A stretch of 64,000 bases of DNA from Mesorhizobium sp. Lineage in GTDB: Bacteria; Pseudomonadota; Alphaproteobacteria; Rhizobiales; Rhizobiaceae. Below are positions 1 to 8,276 of this stretch, in pieces; within the stretch, counting starts at the first letter, position 1; each line of letters starts with the position of its first letter. The notes under the pieces were generated by a model. It was not told the DNA's origin. It saw only the letters and a program-made list of their open reading frames with translations, and did not search any database. The stretch spans positions 124,001 through 188,000 of the forward strand of contig NZ_JAMLIG010000003.1 in the NCBI RefSeq assembly GCF_023954305.1, written 5' to 3'. Made by a program: the position numbers and the translations under genes.

Positions 1-991
1 GCACGACGCCCACTGCGACTTCAGCGGCGTGAGAACAGGCAAGCCGGTAGTTGATCCGGGCCGCAACCAGATCAGAGCCCTCGCTTTCGACGGACGCGCA
101 CAAGGCCGACATGGCTGACCGCATGTAGGCGCCAGCCGCCCTGCACTTCGCAAGGCAGCGCCCGATCTCTGCGTGAGCCAGTTCGCGTTCTGCGACGGGG
201 ACGGTGATGCCTTGACGACGGTGGCCGGAGCTGATCGAGATGAGCGCGTCGATTGCACCCTTGGCGATCCCAAGCGGCACAGTGGAAACGGTCCAGACAA
301 AGGCGGAAATGCCCGGAAGGCGATAGACGACACCGGCGTGGGTAGGATTTGGCTGAAAGTCGCAAACAAATTCGACAGGCAGGAACGCCTCGTCTGCCTC
401 GAAATCCCAGCTTCCGGTGCCTCTCATCCCTGACACATGCCAGTTGTCGATCAGATTGACGGCCTCACGAGGCAAGAACGCCAGAACGATCCGCCCATTT
501 GCCGACCCCTTCCCTTCGTTCACCTCACAAAGTGCGGCAAAGGTCGTGGCGTGGGGCGCGCCGCTTGCAAAAGGCCACCGGCCGGTGATGCGGTATCCAG
601 ACTTAGTAGGGACCGCCTTGCCAATCGCGCCTGTGCTTGAGGCGACGAAGGCCGACGGTTTCCCGAACACCTTCCGTGCGGCTTTTAACGGTAGATAGCC
701 GCCAGCGCGCGAAATGCCGCCTCCGTTTCCGACGAGCCAGCCGATTGTCCCATCGAGTGCTGCGGCGTGCTCGACCACGGTCATGAAGTCGAGGGGCGAA
801 AGCCCGCATCCGCCCAGTTGAGCTGGCAGCAGAAGGCGGAAGAACCCCGCTTCGCTCAAGGCACCAAACACCTCGTCTGACAGCCTTCGATCCGCGTCAA
901 AGCGCTCGGATTGCTCTGCCAGCAGAGGGCGGATCTGTTCGAAGCTTTCGATCATGGTTGCGGCGGTCGATGCCGATTGTCCGTCCAGCAT
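1..991 (-). CDS. Acyl-CoA dehydrogenase-like flavoprotein (partial, runs off window start)
   Basis: The reverse strand is open for about 330 codons from an ATG at 991, which sits 6 bases after an AAGGAG ribosome site, to the window edge, so the C-terminus is missing. The N-terminal half reads as a typical acyl-CoA dehydrogenase N-domain (FFRLLLPAQLGGCGLSPLDF) followed by a middle domain with GYRITGRWPFASGAPHAT and a GSWDFEADEAFLP stretch. This pattern fits the acyl-CoA dehydrogenase type 2 / DszC-HpaB-like group, which includes FMN-dependent monooxygenases as well as dehydrogenases. The substrate cannot be told. It is divergent from the LysR gene at 1096, a classical regulator/target layout, which suggests control by that regulator. 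Confidence 0.8.
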   Translation of the reverse strand, partial: MLDGQSASTAATMIESFEQIRPLLAEQSERFDADRRLSDEVFGALSEAGFFRLLLPAQLGGCGLSPLDFMTVVEHAAALDGTIGWLVGNGGGISRAGGYLPLKAARKVFGKPSAFVASSTGAIGKAVPTKSGYRITGRWPFASGAPHATTFAALCEVNEGKGSANGRIVLAFLPREAVNLIDNWHVSGMRGTGSWDFEADEAFLPVEFVCDFQPNPTHAGVVYRLPGISAFVWTVSTVPLGIAKGAIDALISISSGHRRQGITVPVAERELAHAEIGRCLAKCRAAGAYMRSAMSALCASVESEGSDLVAARINYRLACSHAAEVAVGVV

Positions 992-1095
992 GATGATCTC
1001 CTTCCAGAATACCGGAATGGTCGGACTCGATGCGATGCGGGGCAACAGTAAAAAATTCGGGGCAAGGTGACTACAATTCATCTAGAATTCGACCC

Positions 1096-2007
1096 ATGCA
1101 CCGCCTTCCACCTCTTCGAGAGCTTCAGGCCTTCGAATCCGCGGCCCGCCTTCTGAGCTTCAGGAAGGCGGCCGAGGAACTGTCCGTCACACCCACAGCC
1201 GTCAGCCACCAGATACGGCTACTGGAACGCTATTGCGGCCAGCCCCTTTTCCAGCGCCAGCCGAGGCCCTTGCAGCTCACCACTGCGGGCGCACAGCTTC
1301 TGCCGGTTGTACGGGACGCTTTCCTGTCGATCTCGGACGAACTTGCCCGCCTTACCCCCGGCAGCCGGATCGGCCATCTTCGGGTGACGACAACCAGCGC
1401 CTTCGCCGCGCGCTGGTTGCTGCCGCGTCTGGAAAGCTGGCGAGCGGAGGCGCCGGGATCGACGCTCGACCTTGTGGGAACGGATACGGTGCTGAACCTT
1501 CGCACGGGCGAAGTTGACGTTGCGATCCGTTATACCCGACGGTTCCCGACAGACGGAGTCGCGGTGGAGCTACTTCGCGACACCTTCCACGTCGTTGCCG
1601 CGCCGTCGATGCTCCAGGGAGGCGTCGGGATGATCGAGCCTCAGGCGATCCTCGATCTGCCACGTGTCGAGGTCGGCTGGCCCCTGACCGACGTAGGTGC
1701 GCCTACTTGGCGTCACTGGGAGACTGCGGCCCGAGCGGCAGGCCACCGAATCAGCGGGACCGCCCGGCCACCGCAACTGAAATTCCACGAAGAGCACCAC
1801 GGGATCGAAGCGATCGTGGCCGGACAGGGTCTTGGGCTGTGTAGTGACGTCCTCGTTGCACGGGAGCTTCGCGATGGCCGTCTTCTGCGAGTCAGCGATA
1901 TCGTTCTGCCCGGTTACGGCTTCTATTTTGTCTATCGGGCCGAGCACCCGAGGCGCGGGGCCTTGGAAGCCCTGCTTCGCTGGATGCAGCGACAAGCCTC
2001 CGCGTGA
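1096..2007 (+). CDS. LysR-family regulator, GcvA-like
   Basis: A 303-residue LysR-type regulator. The N-terminus (MHRLPPLRELQAFESAARLL) and the helix-turn-helix around residues 15-45 (SFRKAAEELSVTPTAVSHQI) are of the GcvA/AmpR type, followed by a substrate-binding domain. I chose the ATG at 1096 because GcvA-like proteins begin at this motif; an in-frame start at 1030 would add 22 unrelated residues. A short inverted repeat AATTC-N5-GAATT (1075-1089) lies just upstream and could be an autoregulatory site. The gene is divergent from the acyl-CoA dehydrogenase-like gene and probably regulates it; the inducer is unknown. Confidence 0.88.
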   Translation: MHRLPPLRELQAFESAARLLSFRKAAEELSVTPTAVSHQIRLLERYCGQPLFQRQPRPLQLTTAGAQLLPVVRDAFLSISDELARLTPGSRIGHLRVTTTSAFAARWLLPRLESWRAEAPGSTLDLVGTDTVLNLRTGEVDVAIRYTRRFPTDGVAVELLRDTFHVVAAPSMLQGGVGMIEPQAILDLPRVEVGWPLTDVGAPTWRHWETAARAAGHRISGTARPPQLKFHEEHHGIEAIVAGQGLGLCSDVLVARELRDGRLLRVSDIVLPGYGFYFVYRAEHPRRGALEALLRWMQRQASA

Positions 2008-2061
2008 AGCTGATTGTCAAACCTGTGCGTGCGCCGGCTGACGCAGCTGCCCAATTCCGAT

Positions 2062-2469
2062 GAGACCGGTAATTTCTCTGGGGTCGAATACGGGTTGTTG
2101 GGCTGGAATGGTCCATCAGCGTCGCTTTGTTCGGAGACAAAGCGATGGCGGTGGAATGGACAATCAGGATCGAGGGCAGGAACGAGTTCGGTGACGTTTG
2201 CCGGAAGACGGTCCGCGTCGCAACAGCTGAGAACGTCTGTTTGACGGCGACCTTGGCCTGTCGATCGAGAACAGCAAGACGATCATGACGGTGCTGCAGA
2301 GCGGTCGTGAACCACGAGGCGGAGACATATTCTCTCTTTCGTCGGGTCTGCCCGGATTGCCACAGGTTTCGGCCGGTCAAGGACTACACGACGCGCCAGA
2401 TCCGGACCGTCTTCGGCACCGTGGAGGTGCGCAATCCCCGCTGGATGACTTGCCGAGATTTTTTTAGTC
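2062..2469 (+). mobile_element. ISKra4-like insertion sequence, 5' remnant with broken transposase
   Basis: The segment starts with GAGACCGGTAATTTCTCTGG, an element end also found in inverted orientation at 48847. A transposase N-terminus starts at ATG 2145 (MAVEWTIRIEGRNEFGDVCR). After a frame change near 2230 it continues with LSIENSKTIMTVLQS, and after another near 2300 with a stretch containing CPDCHRFRPVKDYTTRQIRT and VFGTVEVRNPRW, the zinc-finger and following motif typical of ISKra4-family transposases. At about 2469 the homology stops and unrelated rhodanese sequence begins, so the catalytic part is gone. At least two frameshifts make it non-functional. Confidence 0.75.
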
Positions 2470-2897
2470 GAAGATCCACCAGGTGTTGGCAGGCCATGCT
2501 TCCACCCCTCCAGAAAGGCTTCGAAGATGTTGCCCTAGTCCATCTCGGCGTCGCGGATAATGCGACCATTTTGCCTTCCGGAGGTCACCGGCGAGACCCC
2601 TCGCGTGCACATCGTCCTGCACCAGGGAGGAGAAGAGCGTCTGTGCCTGCCGATTCCGAGTACACCCGCGACGGCAGCGAAGCGCTCTGGCGAGGGCAAC
2701 ATGTTCACGTAGGGAGAGTCCTTGTCGGAAGCCTCGTCCAGATCGAAAAAGCGTGCGCCCAGGACATGCTCGTCGGCGAACTTTTCCCGCGCACTCTTGC
2801 CAGCTTCGGGGTTGTACCAGGAGCAGCCGATGGCGACGACGCCCGGATCTCCCAGCCGCTCTTGCAGCCATTGCGACTCGACGAGAAACTCATCCAA
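2470..2897 (-). pseudogene. Thiosulfate/3-mercaptopyruvate sulfurtransferase N-terminal remnant
   Basis: From ATG 2897 the reverse strand encodes MDEFLVESQWLQERLGDPGV and then an EHVLGARFFDLDEASD block, the N-terminal inactive rhodanese domain of SseA/TST-type sulfurtransferases. After LPSPERFAAVAGVLGIG the frame breaks. Pieces in another frame (GGVEAWPANTWWIFD) show that the region continues but is scrambled. The catalytic C-terminal domain with its Cys loop is absent, and the fragment abuts the ISKra4-like remnant at 2469, so insertion and deletion probably destroyed it. Confidence 0.7.
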
Positions 2898-2928
2898 GTC
2901 CCGGTCCCCTTGCGCGATATATTGCCAA

Positions 2929-2941
2929 TCTGTCAGACAGA
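2929..2941. promoter_or_regulatory. Candidate GntR/FadR-type operator, upstream copy
   Basis: TCTGTCAGACAGA is a perfect 13-base palindrome. It fits the T-GT-N-AC-A pattern seen for FCD-domain GntR regulators. A second, related palindrome lies at 3045-3059, just before the phosphotransferase/acyl-CoA dehydrogenase operon, and a GntR-FCD gene lies at the end of that operon. Confidence 0.5.
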
Positions 2942-3044
2942 AACTCTAACCTTCATCGAAGTTCGGCGCAATTGCTGCGATCATCCGAGCATTCCGGCTG
3001 TCTGGGATTGAAAGATTGACAAAGCGACCGGCGCTCGGCAGGTG

Positions 3045-3059
3045 TTTTGTCTGACAGAA
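3045..3059. promoter_or_regulatory. Candidate GntR/FadR-type operator, promoter-proximal copy
   Basis: TTTTGTCTGACAGAA is a near-palindrome sharing the TGTC-N-GACA core with the site at 2929-2941; the two centres are 117 bases apart. It lies 13 bases before the likely GTG start of the downstream pseudogene, so a bound repressor there could block transcription of the acyl-CoA operon. Confidence 0.5.
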
Positions 3060-3071
3060 ATAGAGATCCTT

Positions 3072-3561
3072 GTGGACGCCAGCGGCCTGCCAGACATCAA
3101 TCCGTTAGCGCTTGATACGGCGGCGGTCGCACGGCATCTCGCGGCGAACGCGCTGCATCTCAACCGCAGCGCGAGCGCGACCCGCCTGTCCGGCGGCCTT
3201 TCCAACCTCAATTATCTGATCAGCCTCGATGGGCGTCCCGCGGTGTTGCGCCGCCCGCCGGCGGGAGATCTGGCCCGGCGATCCCGACTGCATGCACCGT
3301 CTGGGGCAGATGCCGACCGCTCGGCCGGGCTTTCTCACGCGCGCCGAGGTCGTACAGGCCTATGCGCACCGGTCGGGCCGCGACGTCTCCGGCTTCGGAC
3401 CGTGGCGCATCCTGGCGCTGCTCAAGCTAGGCGTCGTGTTCATCCAGCTCCATCGCAACTGGGCCGGCGGCACCGCGGGAGACAGCCGCTACGCCGGCTT
3501 CGCGGCGCTCGGCGGTGACATACTGGACTTCGCCGTCGCCTCGACGACGCGGCCGATCTGA
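3072..3561 (+). pseudogene. Phosphotransferase (APH-fold kinase) family gene with internal deletion
   Basis: The first part (INPLALDTAAVARHLAANAL, then RLSGGLSNLNYLISLDGRPA) is the N-lobe of an aminoglycoside-phosphotransferase-fold kinase of the kind found next to acyl-CoA dehydrogenases. After the APAGDL-like point near 3265 the frame changes, and the extreme C-terminus of the same family appears (GDPDCMHRLGQMPTARPGFL, then FIQLHRNWAGG), ending at 3561. The middle, including the catalytic loop HGD and the metal-binding Asp, is missing, so the product cannot be active. The likely start is GTG 3072; an ATG at 3042 would overlap the operator. The stop lies 9 bases before the acyl-CoA dehydrogenase start, so this was the first gene of that operon. 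Confidence 0.75.
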
Positions 3562-3570
3562 GAAAGGCAC

Positions 3571-4746
3571 ATGATGGACTTCTCGATTCCCGCCGAACTG
3601 CAGGATCTCGCAACCCGTATCGGCGACTTCGTCCGTGCCGAGATTGTTCCGCTCGAGAGCGACCCGCGCTGGGGCAGCCACGGACCGAGCGAGGCTTTCC
3701 GGCTGGACCTCGTGGCGCGTGCCCGCGCGAAGGGCCTGCTTGCGCCGCATGTGCCGATCGAATTCGGCGGGCTGGGACTGAGCCATTTCGGCCGAGCCAT
3801 CGCCTTCGAGGCCGCCGGCTACTCGATGCTGGGACCCATCGCTCTCCACTGCGCGGCGCCGGACGAGGGCAACATACATCTCCTGGCCGAAGTGGCCGAT
3901 GCGCGCCAGAAAGAGCGCTTCTTGCGTCCGCTCGCCAGCGGCGAAAGCCGATCCTGCTTCGCCATGACGGAGCCGATGGGCGCGGGCTCCGACCCGGCGC
4001 CCCTGGAGACCGTAGCCGAACCCGTGGCGGGCGGATATCGCATCAGCGGCCGCAAATGGCTGATCACCGGCGCCGAGGACGCACGCTTCGTCATCATCAT
4101 GGCCAAGCTTGCGGGCGGTGAGCGGGCGGGTGCGGCGACCATGCTCCTGGCCGACATGGACCAGCCGGAGATCGTGCTGGAGCGCCAGCTCGACAGCATG
4201 GATTCCTCCTTCACCGGCGGCCACTGGGTGATGCGCTTCGACAATCTGTTCGTGCCCGACGAGGATGTGCTCGGCGCCGTCGGCGAAGGGTTTCGCTACG
4301 CCCAGGTGCGGCTCGCTCCGGCGCGGCTGACCCATTGCATGCGCTGGCTGGGTTCGGCCGTGCGGGCGCAGGAGATCGCCCGCGACTACGCAACCCGGCG
4401 CACCGCCTTCGGCAAACCGCTCTCGGAGCACGAAGGCGTGGGTTTCATGCTCGCCGACAACAACATGGACATCCATGTGGCACGGCTCGCCATATGGCAC
4501 ACGGCCTGGGTTCTCGACCAGGGCCAGAAGGGCAACATGGAAAGCTCGCGCGCCAAGGTCATCTGCTCCGAAGCCGTCTGGCGCGTGGCCGACCGCTGCG
4601 TCCAGATCCTCGGCGGGCTCGGTCTGACCCGCGACACCGTGGTGGAGCGGATCTTCCGCGATATCCGAGCCTTCCGCATCTACGATGGGCCGTCGGAGGT
4701 GCATCGCTGGTCGCTTGCACGGCGCATCGCCGACGGGAGGCACTGA
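3571..4746 (+). CDS. Acyl-CoA dehydrogenase
   Basis: A complete 391-residue acyl-CoA dehydrogenase: N-terminal helical domain, the FAMTEPMGAGSDP FAD/substrate segment at about residues 130-142, a GYRISGRKWLITGAEDA beta-domain motif, and a C-terminal helical domain with RRTAFGKPLSEHEGV and QILGGLGLTRDTVVERIFRD. Such enzymes oxidise an acyl-CoA to the 2-enoyl-CoA and pass electrons to ETF. Length and motifs are normal, so it looks functional although its neighbours are broken. It follows the phosphotransferase pseudogene by 9 bases and precedes an SDR fragment by 2 bases. This phosphotransferase-ACAD-SDR arrangement is a recurrent operon for branched or unusual acyl-CoAs. ATG 3574 is an alternative start. 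Confidence 0.9.
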   Translation: MMDFSIPAELQDLATRIGDFVRAEIVPLESDPRWGSHGPSEAFRLDLVARARAKGLLAPHVPIEFGGLGLSHFGRAIAFEAAGYSMLGPIALHCAAPDEGNIHLLAEVADARQKERFLRPLASGESRSCFAMTEPMGAGSDPAPLETVAEPVAGGYRISGRKWLITGAEDARFVIIMAKLAGGERAGAATMLLADMDQPEIVLERQLDSMDSSFTGGHWVMRFDNLFVPDEDVLGAVGEGFRYAQVRLAPARLTHCMRWLGSAVRAQEIARDYATRRTAFGKPLSEHEGVGFMLADNNMDIHVARLAIWHTAWVLDQGQKGNMESSRAKVICSEAVWRVADRCVQILGGLGLTRDTVVERIFRDIRAFRIYDGPSEVHRWSLARRIADGRH

Positions 4747-4748
4747 CA

Positions 4749-4988
4749 ATGACCGGCAGGAGCATGTTCGACCTCGGCGGCCGTCTCTGCGTCGTCACGG
4801 GCGGAGGCCGCGGCATCGGCAAGTCGATCGCCGCCGCGCTGGCCGCGCAGGGCGGCAAGGCCGTCGTCACCGGCCGTTCGGAGGAGACGTTGCGGCAGGC
4901 GGTGGATGAGATTCGGGGTGATGGCGGCAATGCCGATTGGCTCACCGCCGACATTCAGGACGAGGCGGCGGTGATCGGGCTACGCTAA
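4749..4988 (+). pseudogene. SDR-family oxidoreductase, truncated after 79 residues
   Basis: MTGRSMFDLGGRLCVVTGGG followed by RGIGKSIAAALAAQGGKAVV is the Rossmann nucleotide-binding TGxxxGIG motif of short-chain dehydrogenases. The frame ends at 4988 after ADIQDEAAVIGLR, whereas the family is about 250 residues with the catalytic YxxxK near residue 150. The catalytic part is absent from the downstream DNA, which goes directly into a GntR gene, so a deletion removed about two thirds of the gene. It was the third gene of the acyl-CoA operon. Confidence 0.8.
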
Positions 4989-5018
4989 CGCGTGGCACCC
5001 TAGCAAGACAGTGGCGAA

Positions 5019-5771
5019 ATGGACCAGACCAACACGCAGGCACGCGATCGCAACTCGCCCGCCTACCGCCAGATCGCGCAGGAACTCGAATAGCAGGTGC
5101 TCTCCGGTGAACTGGCGGTCGGGCGTGTCCTTCCCGGCGAGCTGTCGCTTGCCAAGCGCTTCAATGTCAGCCGCTCGACGATCCGCGAGGCGATACGGCT
5201 GCTCGAGCAGTTCGGTCTCATCCGGCGCGAGGCAGGTCGCAACAAGCTGACCATCACCACGCCGAGCAACAAGGACATCGGCGAGCGCATGCGCACCGCC
5301 TTCCTGCTGCAGGACACGACCTTCGAGCAACTCTGGGAGGTCATGAGCGCGCTGGAGCCGATGTGCGCCAGCGTGGCGGCGACAAAGGCGAGCGAGAGCG
5401 ATCTGCAGGCGATCGCGGACAATCTCGCGCGCACCGAAGCCGCGGTGGGCGACCCGGATCGTCTGGTGCAGCTCGACATCGAGTTCCACAATCTCGTCGC
5501 CGCGGCGACCGGCAACAGCGCGCTCAGGCTCAGCCGCGACACGGTGGGCGAACTGTTCTACCCGGCCTTCAACCTCGTCATCCGCCGCCTGAACGTGGGC
5601 GCGCGGTTGCTTTTGGCCCACCGCAAGATTCTCGAGGCGCTCCAGGCCCGCAATCCCGCCGAGGCGCTTTTGTGGATGGAACGGCACATCGGTGATTTTC
5701 AGCGCGGCTGCGATCTCGCCAATCTCGACTTCAACGCGCCGATCAGTGGCCCCATGGCCGAGATCCTCTGA
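5019..5771 (+). pseudogene. GntR/FadR (FCD) regulator with in-frame TAG at codon 25
   Basis: Starting at ATG 5019 the frame reads MDQTNTQARDRNSPAYRQIA-QELE, then a TAG at 5091-5093, then QVLSGELAVGRVLPGELSLA and the rest of a complete FCD-family GntR protein (winged helix RSTIREAIRLLEQFGLIRRE, C-terminal FCD domain with DIEFHNLVAAATGN). Without the TAG the protein would be 250 residues, normal for the family. A GTG at 5097 directly after the stop could restart translation, but would lose the first helix of the DNA-binding domain. The operators at 2929 and 3045 are of the kind this family binds, so it was probably the local repressor. Confidence 0.75.
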
Positions 5772-5774
5772 CGA

Positions 5775-5945
5775 TTGGACGAAGTGGTGCCGTGGCGGCA
5801 TGCCTCTCCCGTCCATGGCCAGATGAAGCCGGAGAAGCAGGAGATCGACCGGCTCCGCAAGGAAGTGGCGAAGAGAGGGCGGAGCGCGACATTCCAAAAA
5901 AAATCGTCGCGGGGCCTGGGCCCGCCTGTGCGGGTAGAAACACCT
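5775..5945 (+). mobile_element. IS3-family orfA remnant
   Basis: A short frame contains MKPEKQEIDRLRKEVAK, the C-terminal leucine-zipper-like end of IS3/IS911-type OrfA (normally followed by a RAERDILKKA-type tail). The tail is present but shifted by one frame (RSATFQKK over the A-run near 5897). No orfB follows. It is a decayed scrap of about 170 bases at the end of the GntR gene. Confidence 0.65.
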
Positions 5946-6002
5946 GCCACTCTTGCACGTGGAGGGGAGTTGCCGATGGCTTATTGTAAGCGTCTGACTC
6001 CG

Positions 6003-6200
6003 TTAAAAAACGTGGCACATAGGCCGACGCGCACTTGAGAATGGTGACGCCGTCTCCCAGTCGATGCCGACCGCGATCATCACTGCTTGGCTCATCGCCA
6101 CGCCGGCCTCCCTGACCTTCGCATAGAAAGCGTCGAGGATCAGGTAGGCGAAGGGCTCCTGAAGCGGACGCCCGACAAAGGCGGCTAGGCTCTCGTCCAT
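6003..6200 (-). mobile_element. IS256-family transposase internal fragment
   Basis: The reverse-strand frame MDESLAAFVGRPLQEPFAYL, followed by ILDAFYAKVREAGVAMSQAV and IAVGIDWE, matches the central region of IS256/mutator transposases, including the LILDA segment with a catalytic Asp. Both ends of the gene are missing, so it is a 65-residue relic. A separate N-terminal piece of an IS256-family transposase lies at 62040-62360. Confidence 0.75.
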
Positions 6201-6654
6201 GGTGGCGTTCCTTCGCGGGAATCGGTGACGTTGAACATCACCAGCCTGCCATGACCGCCCCTCTCAGCGAATTTGCAGAACTCTCAGCACACTACCGACA
6301 ATTTCGCTTAAGCTATTGTCGCTCGACGACCCGGCAATCACCGGCCGCGCCTTGTCACCGATCCACCTGCTTTTACGCTTCTACAAGTCAAGTATTCCGA
6401 CGTCGGCTGCGAACTGTGCGGACCAATTCATCCGGATTTTCGCACGCTGACCGATGCCCGAAAGACATTGCGGCAAACGACGTGATTGTCGCGCGTGAGC
6501 GTTTTCAGCGGCTTGAGCCACTTGTCGTGACAGCGGCCTTACGGCCTACGTCATCCGGTGGACCGCTTCACGCTCAGGGCGTATCGACGGTCTTGTTCAT
6601 CGTGTTTGGAAAGGAGATCACCTGTGCGGTGTGGATCTGCCGCAGCCAGCATTG
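6201..6654. other. Intergenic, no gene recognised
   Basis: About 450 bases between the IS256 relic and the inverted-repeat element. Open frames are short and match nothing I recognise. The stretch is probably insertion-sequence debris. Confidence 0.5.
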
Positions 6655-6987
6655 TGCCCCGCAGCCGGGCGCGACGCGTCCCGACCGGGGGCTAGTTGCC
6701 CGCGATGGGGCACACCCTGAAGAGAATTCCGTCGAGGGGGAAGACGCTGATCATACGCCAAGGGTGGGCGTTGTCGGCATGCTTGTCAAGCAGCCGTTGG
6801 GGCTGCGACGAGCATCTGACCAGTCGGACACAGGTGCAGAAATTCGCCCGGCTTGACTTTGCGTCCGGGGTGTCCCACTTTCTGTCGCATGTCGACCGAT
6901 CGCTGCACCCTCCCGCTTGAACGGGCGTTCCCCATCGCGGGCACCTAACCCCCGGCTCGGTCGCGTCGCGCCCCGGCCGCGGGGCAT
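6655..6987. repeat. MITE-like element with long imperfect terminal inverted repeats
   Basis: The left arm (6655-6710) and the reverse complement of the right arm (about 6932-6987) match over roughly 55 bases with few differences. Both arms carry TGCCCCGC at the outer edge, a GCGCGACGCG block, a CGGGGG block and TGCCCGCGATGGGG at the inner edge. The roughly 220-base core has no convincing gene. A non-coding core between long inverted repeats is the architecture of a miniature inverted-repeat element or of an IS that lost its transposase. Rnk lies 127 bases downstream. Confidence 0.6.
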
Positions 6988-7114
6988 AGGCCTACACGTG
7001 CTGCGATACGCGGCACTGCAGGAACGGCGACAAACCAATCCACAAAGACAATCCTTCAGCCGTTGGCGCCCATTGTCGCGTCTGCGGTTCGATGAATTTG
7101 GAAGAGTTTTAAAA

Positions 7115-7558
7115 ATGACCACCAACACGGGCGGGCGCAAGCCTGCCATCACGATGACGCGCTCCGACCATATGAGCCTGTCGCGCCTTGCCGAAACCCG
7201 CAGTGCCAGGGATCCGGATATGTCCGAGCAGCTTCTTGCCGAACTCGACCGCGCTCGCGTCGTGGAGGATAGGCGCATCGCTGCCGACGTCGTCCGCATG
7301 GGCTCGACGCTGCGGTTCACCACCGACGCGGGCGAGGACCGGACCGTCACGCTTGTGTTCCCCGGAGAGGCTGACATCGCGATGGGCAAGGTCTCGGTCC
7401 TGACGCCCATCGGCGCGGCCCTGATCGGCCTGTCCGCCTCGCAGTCAATCGACTGGACGTCGCGCGACGGCCGCGTCCATAGGCTGACCGTCGAACACGT
7501 TGAACAGAAGGATGTCGCACGGCCGGCACCGCCGCAGCCCGAGCTCCGGACGGCATGA
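7115..7558 (+). CDS. Rnk / GreA-GreB C-terminal-domain protein 1
   Basis: A 147-residue protein starting at ATG 7115 (GGAAGAG site 8 bases upstream). It has an N-terminal helical part (LLAELDRARVVEDRRIAADV) and a C-terminal GreA/GreB-type domain (VRMGSTLRFTTDAGEDRTVT, then FPGEADIAMGKVSVLTPIGA and ALIGLSASQSIDW). This is the architecture of Rnk, the regulator of nucleoside diphosphate kinase that binds RNA polymerase through its secondary channel. The true coiled-coil with acidic tip of GreA is absent. A second, diverged member follows at 7704. Confidence 0.8.
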   Translation: MTTNTGGRKPAITMTRSDHMSLSRLAETRSARDPDMSEQLLAELDRARVVEDRRIAADVVRMGSTLRFTTDAGEDRTVTLVFPGEADIAMGKVSVLTPIGAALIGLSASQSIDWTSRDGRVHRLTVEHVEQKDVARPAPPQPELRTA

Positions 7559-7703
7559 CCATGTCGATGCCCCTCAGCCGTCTCTCGCTTTACGGAGGAT
7601 GCCTCATCGCAGGATCGTAGCCCCCTGTGCCGCATGCACGCGGCCAGGGGTTCTCCACCTCGTCCCGACTTACCGCTCCCACGCGGAGCAATGGAGAACT
7701 ACG

Positions 7704-8246
7704 ATGTCAAAAGAAACCTGCATCCTCACCACGAAAGACTTCACGATCGTCGAAGTCATGCGCGACCGTTGCCTCGGCCAGGACGATCCGCTCGCGCCGA
7801 TCCTCAAACGGAAGATCGAATCTGCCCTTGTCATGTTCCGCGACGACGTTCCGGACGATGTCGCCACCATGAGCAGCCGCGTCACGTTCAGGGTGAACGG
7901 GCGCGATCCCGATACGCGCATCATTTCGCATGACCGGATGACGTCTCCGATCGGCATGTTCCTGCCCGTCACCACCTTGCGCGGACTGGCGCTTCTCGGC
8001 CTCCCTGAGGGTGAGCACTTCATCCTCACCAATAGCGACGGCGTCGAGGAACGGATCCTGCTCGAGAAGGTCCACTATCAGCCGGAGTCCGCTAGGCGTG
8101 AAAAGGAAGCTCTGGAGAGACACTCGATTGGACAAGCTCACGGCAAACCTTCGCTGAGGCTGATCCGTGGCGCGTTCTACGACCGGGCGCCGCTCGTCGC
8201 CGTCTCACCTGACGGGTTCGATGATCCCGGTCCGTCGGCTGCGTGA
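7704..8246 (+). CDS. Rnk / GreA-GreB-like protein 2
   Basis: A 180-residue protein whose ATG at 7704 follows a GGAGAA ribosome site. The middle and C-terminus (VPDDVATMSSRVTFRVNGRD, then SPIGMFLPVTTLRGLALLGL and NSDGVEERILLEKVHYQPES) follow the GreA/Rnk C-terminal fold with the usual V/TP-I-G and ALLGL pattern, but the sequence is clearly diverged from the copy at 7115 and has a roughly 30-residue basic tail. It probably also acts at RNA polymerase; a stress-related role is only an inference. It lies between Rnk-1 and the TauE/SafE gene, all on the plus strand. Confidence 0.65.
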   Translation: MSKETCILTTKDFTIVEVMRDRCLGQDDPLAPILKRKIESALVMFRDDVPDDVATMSSRVTFRVNGRDPDTRIISHDRMTSPIGMFLPVTTLRGLALLGLPEGEHFILTNSDGVEERILLEKVHYQPESARREKEALERHSIGQAHGKPSLRLIRGAFYDRAPLVAVSPDGFDDPGPSAA

Positions 8247-8276
8247 CGGTCGCACCGTGATCTCGAAAGGCACACG

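Noticed and set aside
3427..4749. Reverse 440-codon open frame across the acyl-CoA dehydrogenase
   Set aside because: It is the antisense shadow of a GC-rich gene; the plus-strand product is a clear acyl-CoA dehydrogenase.
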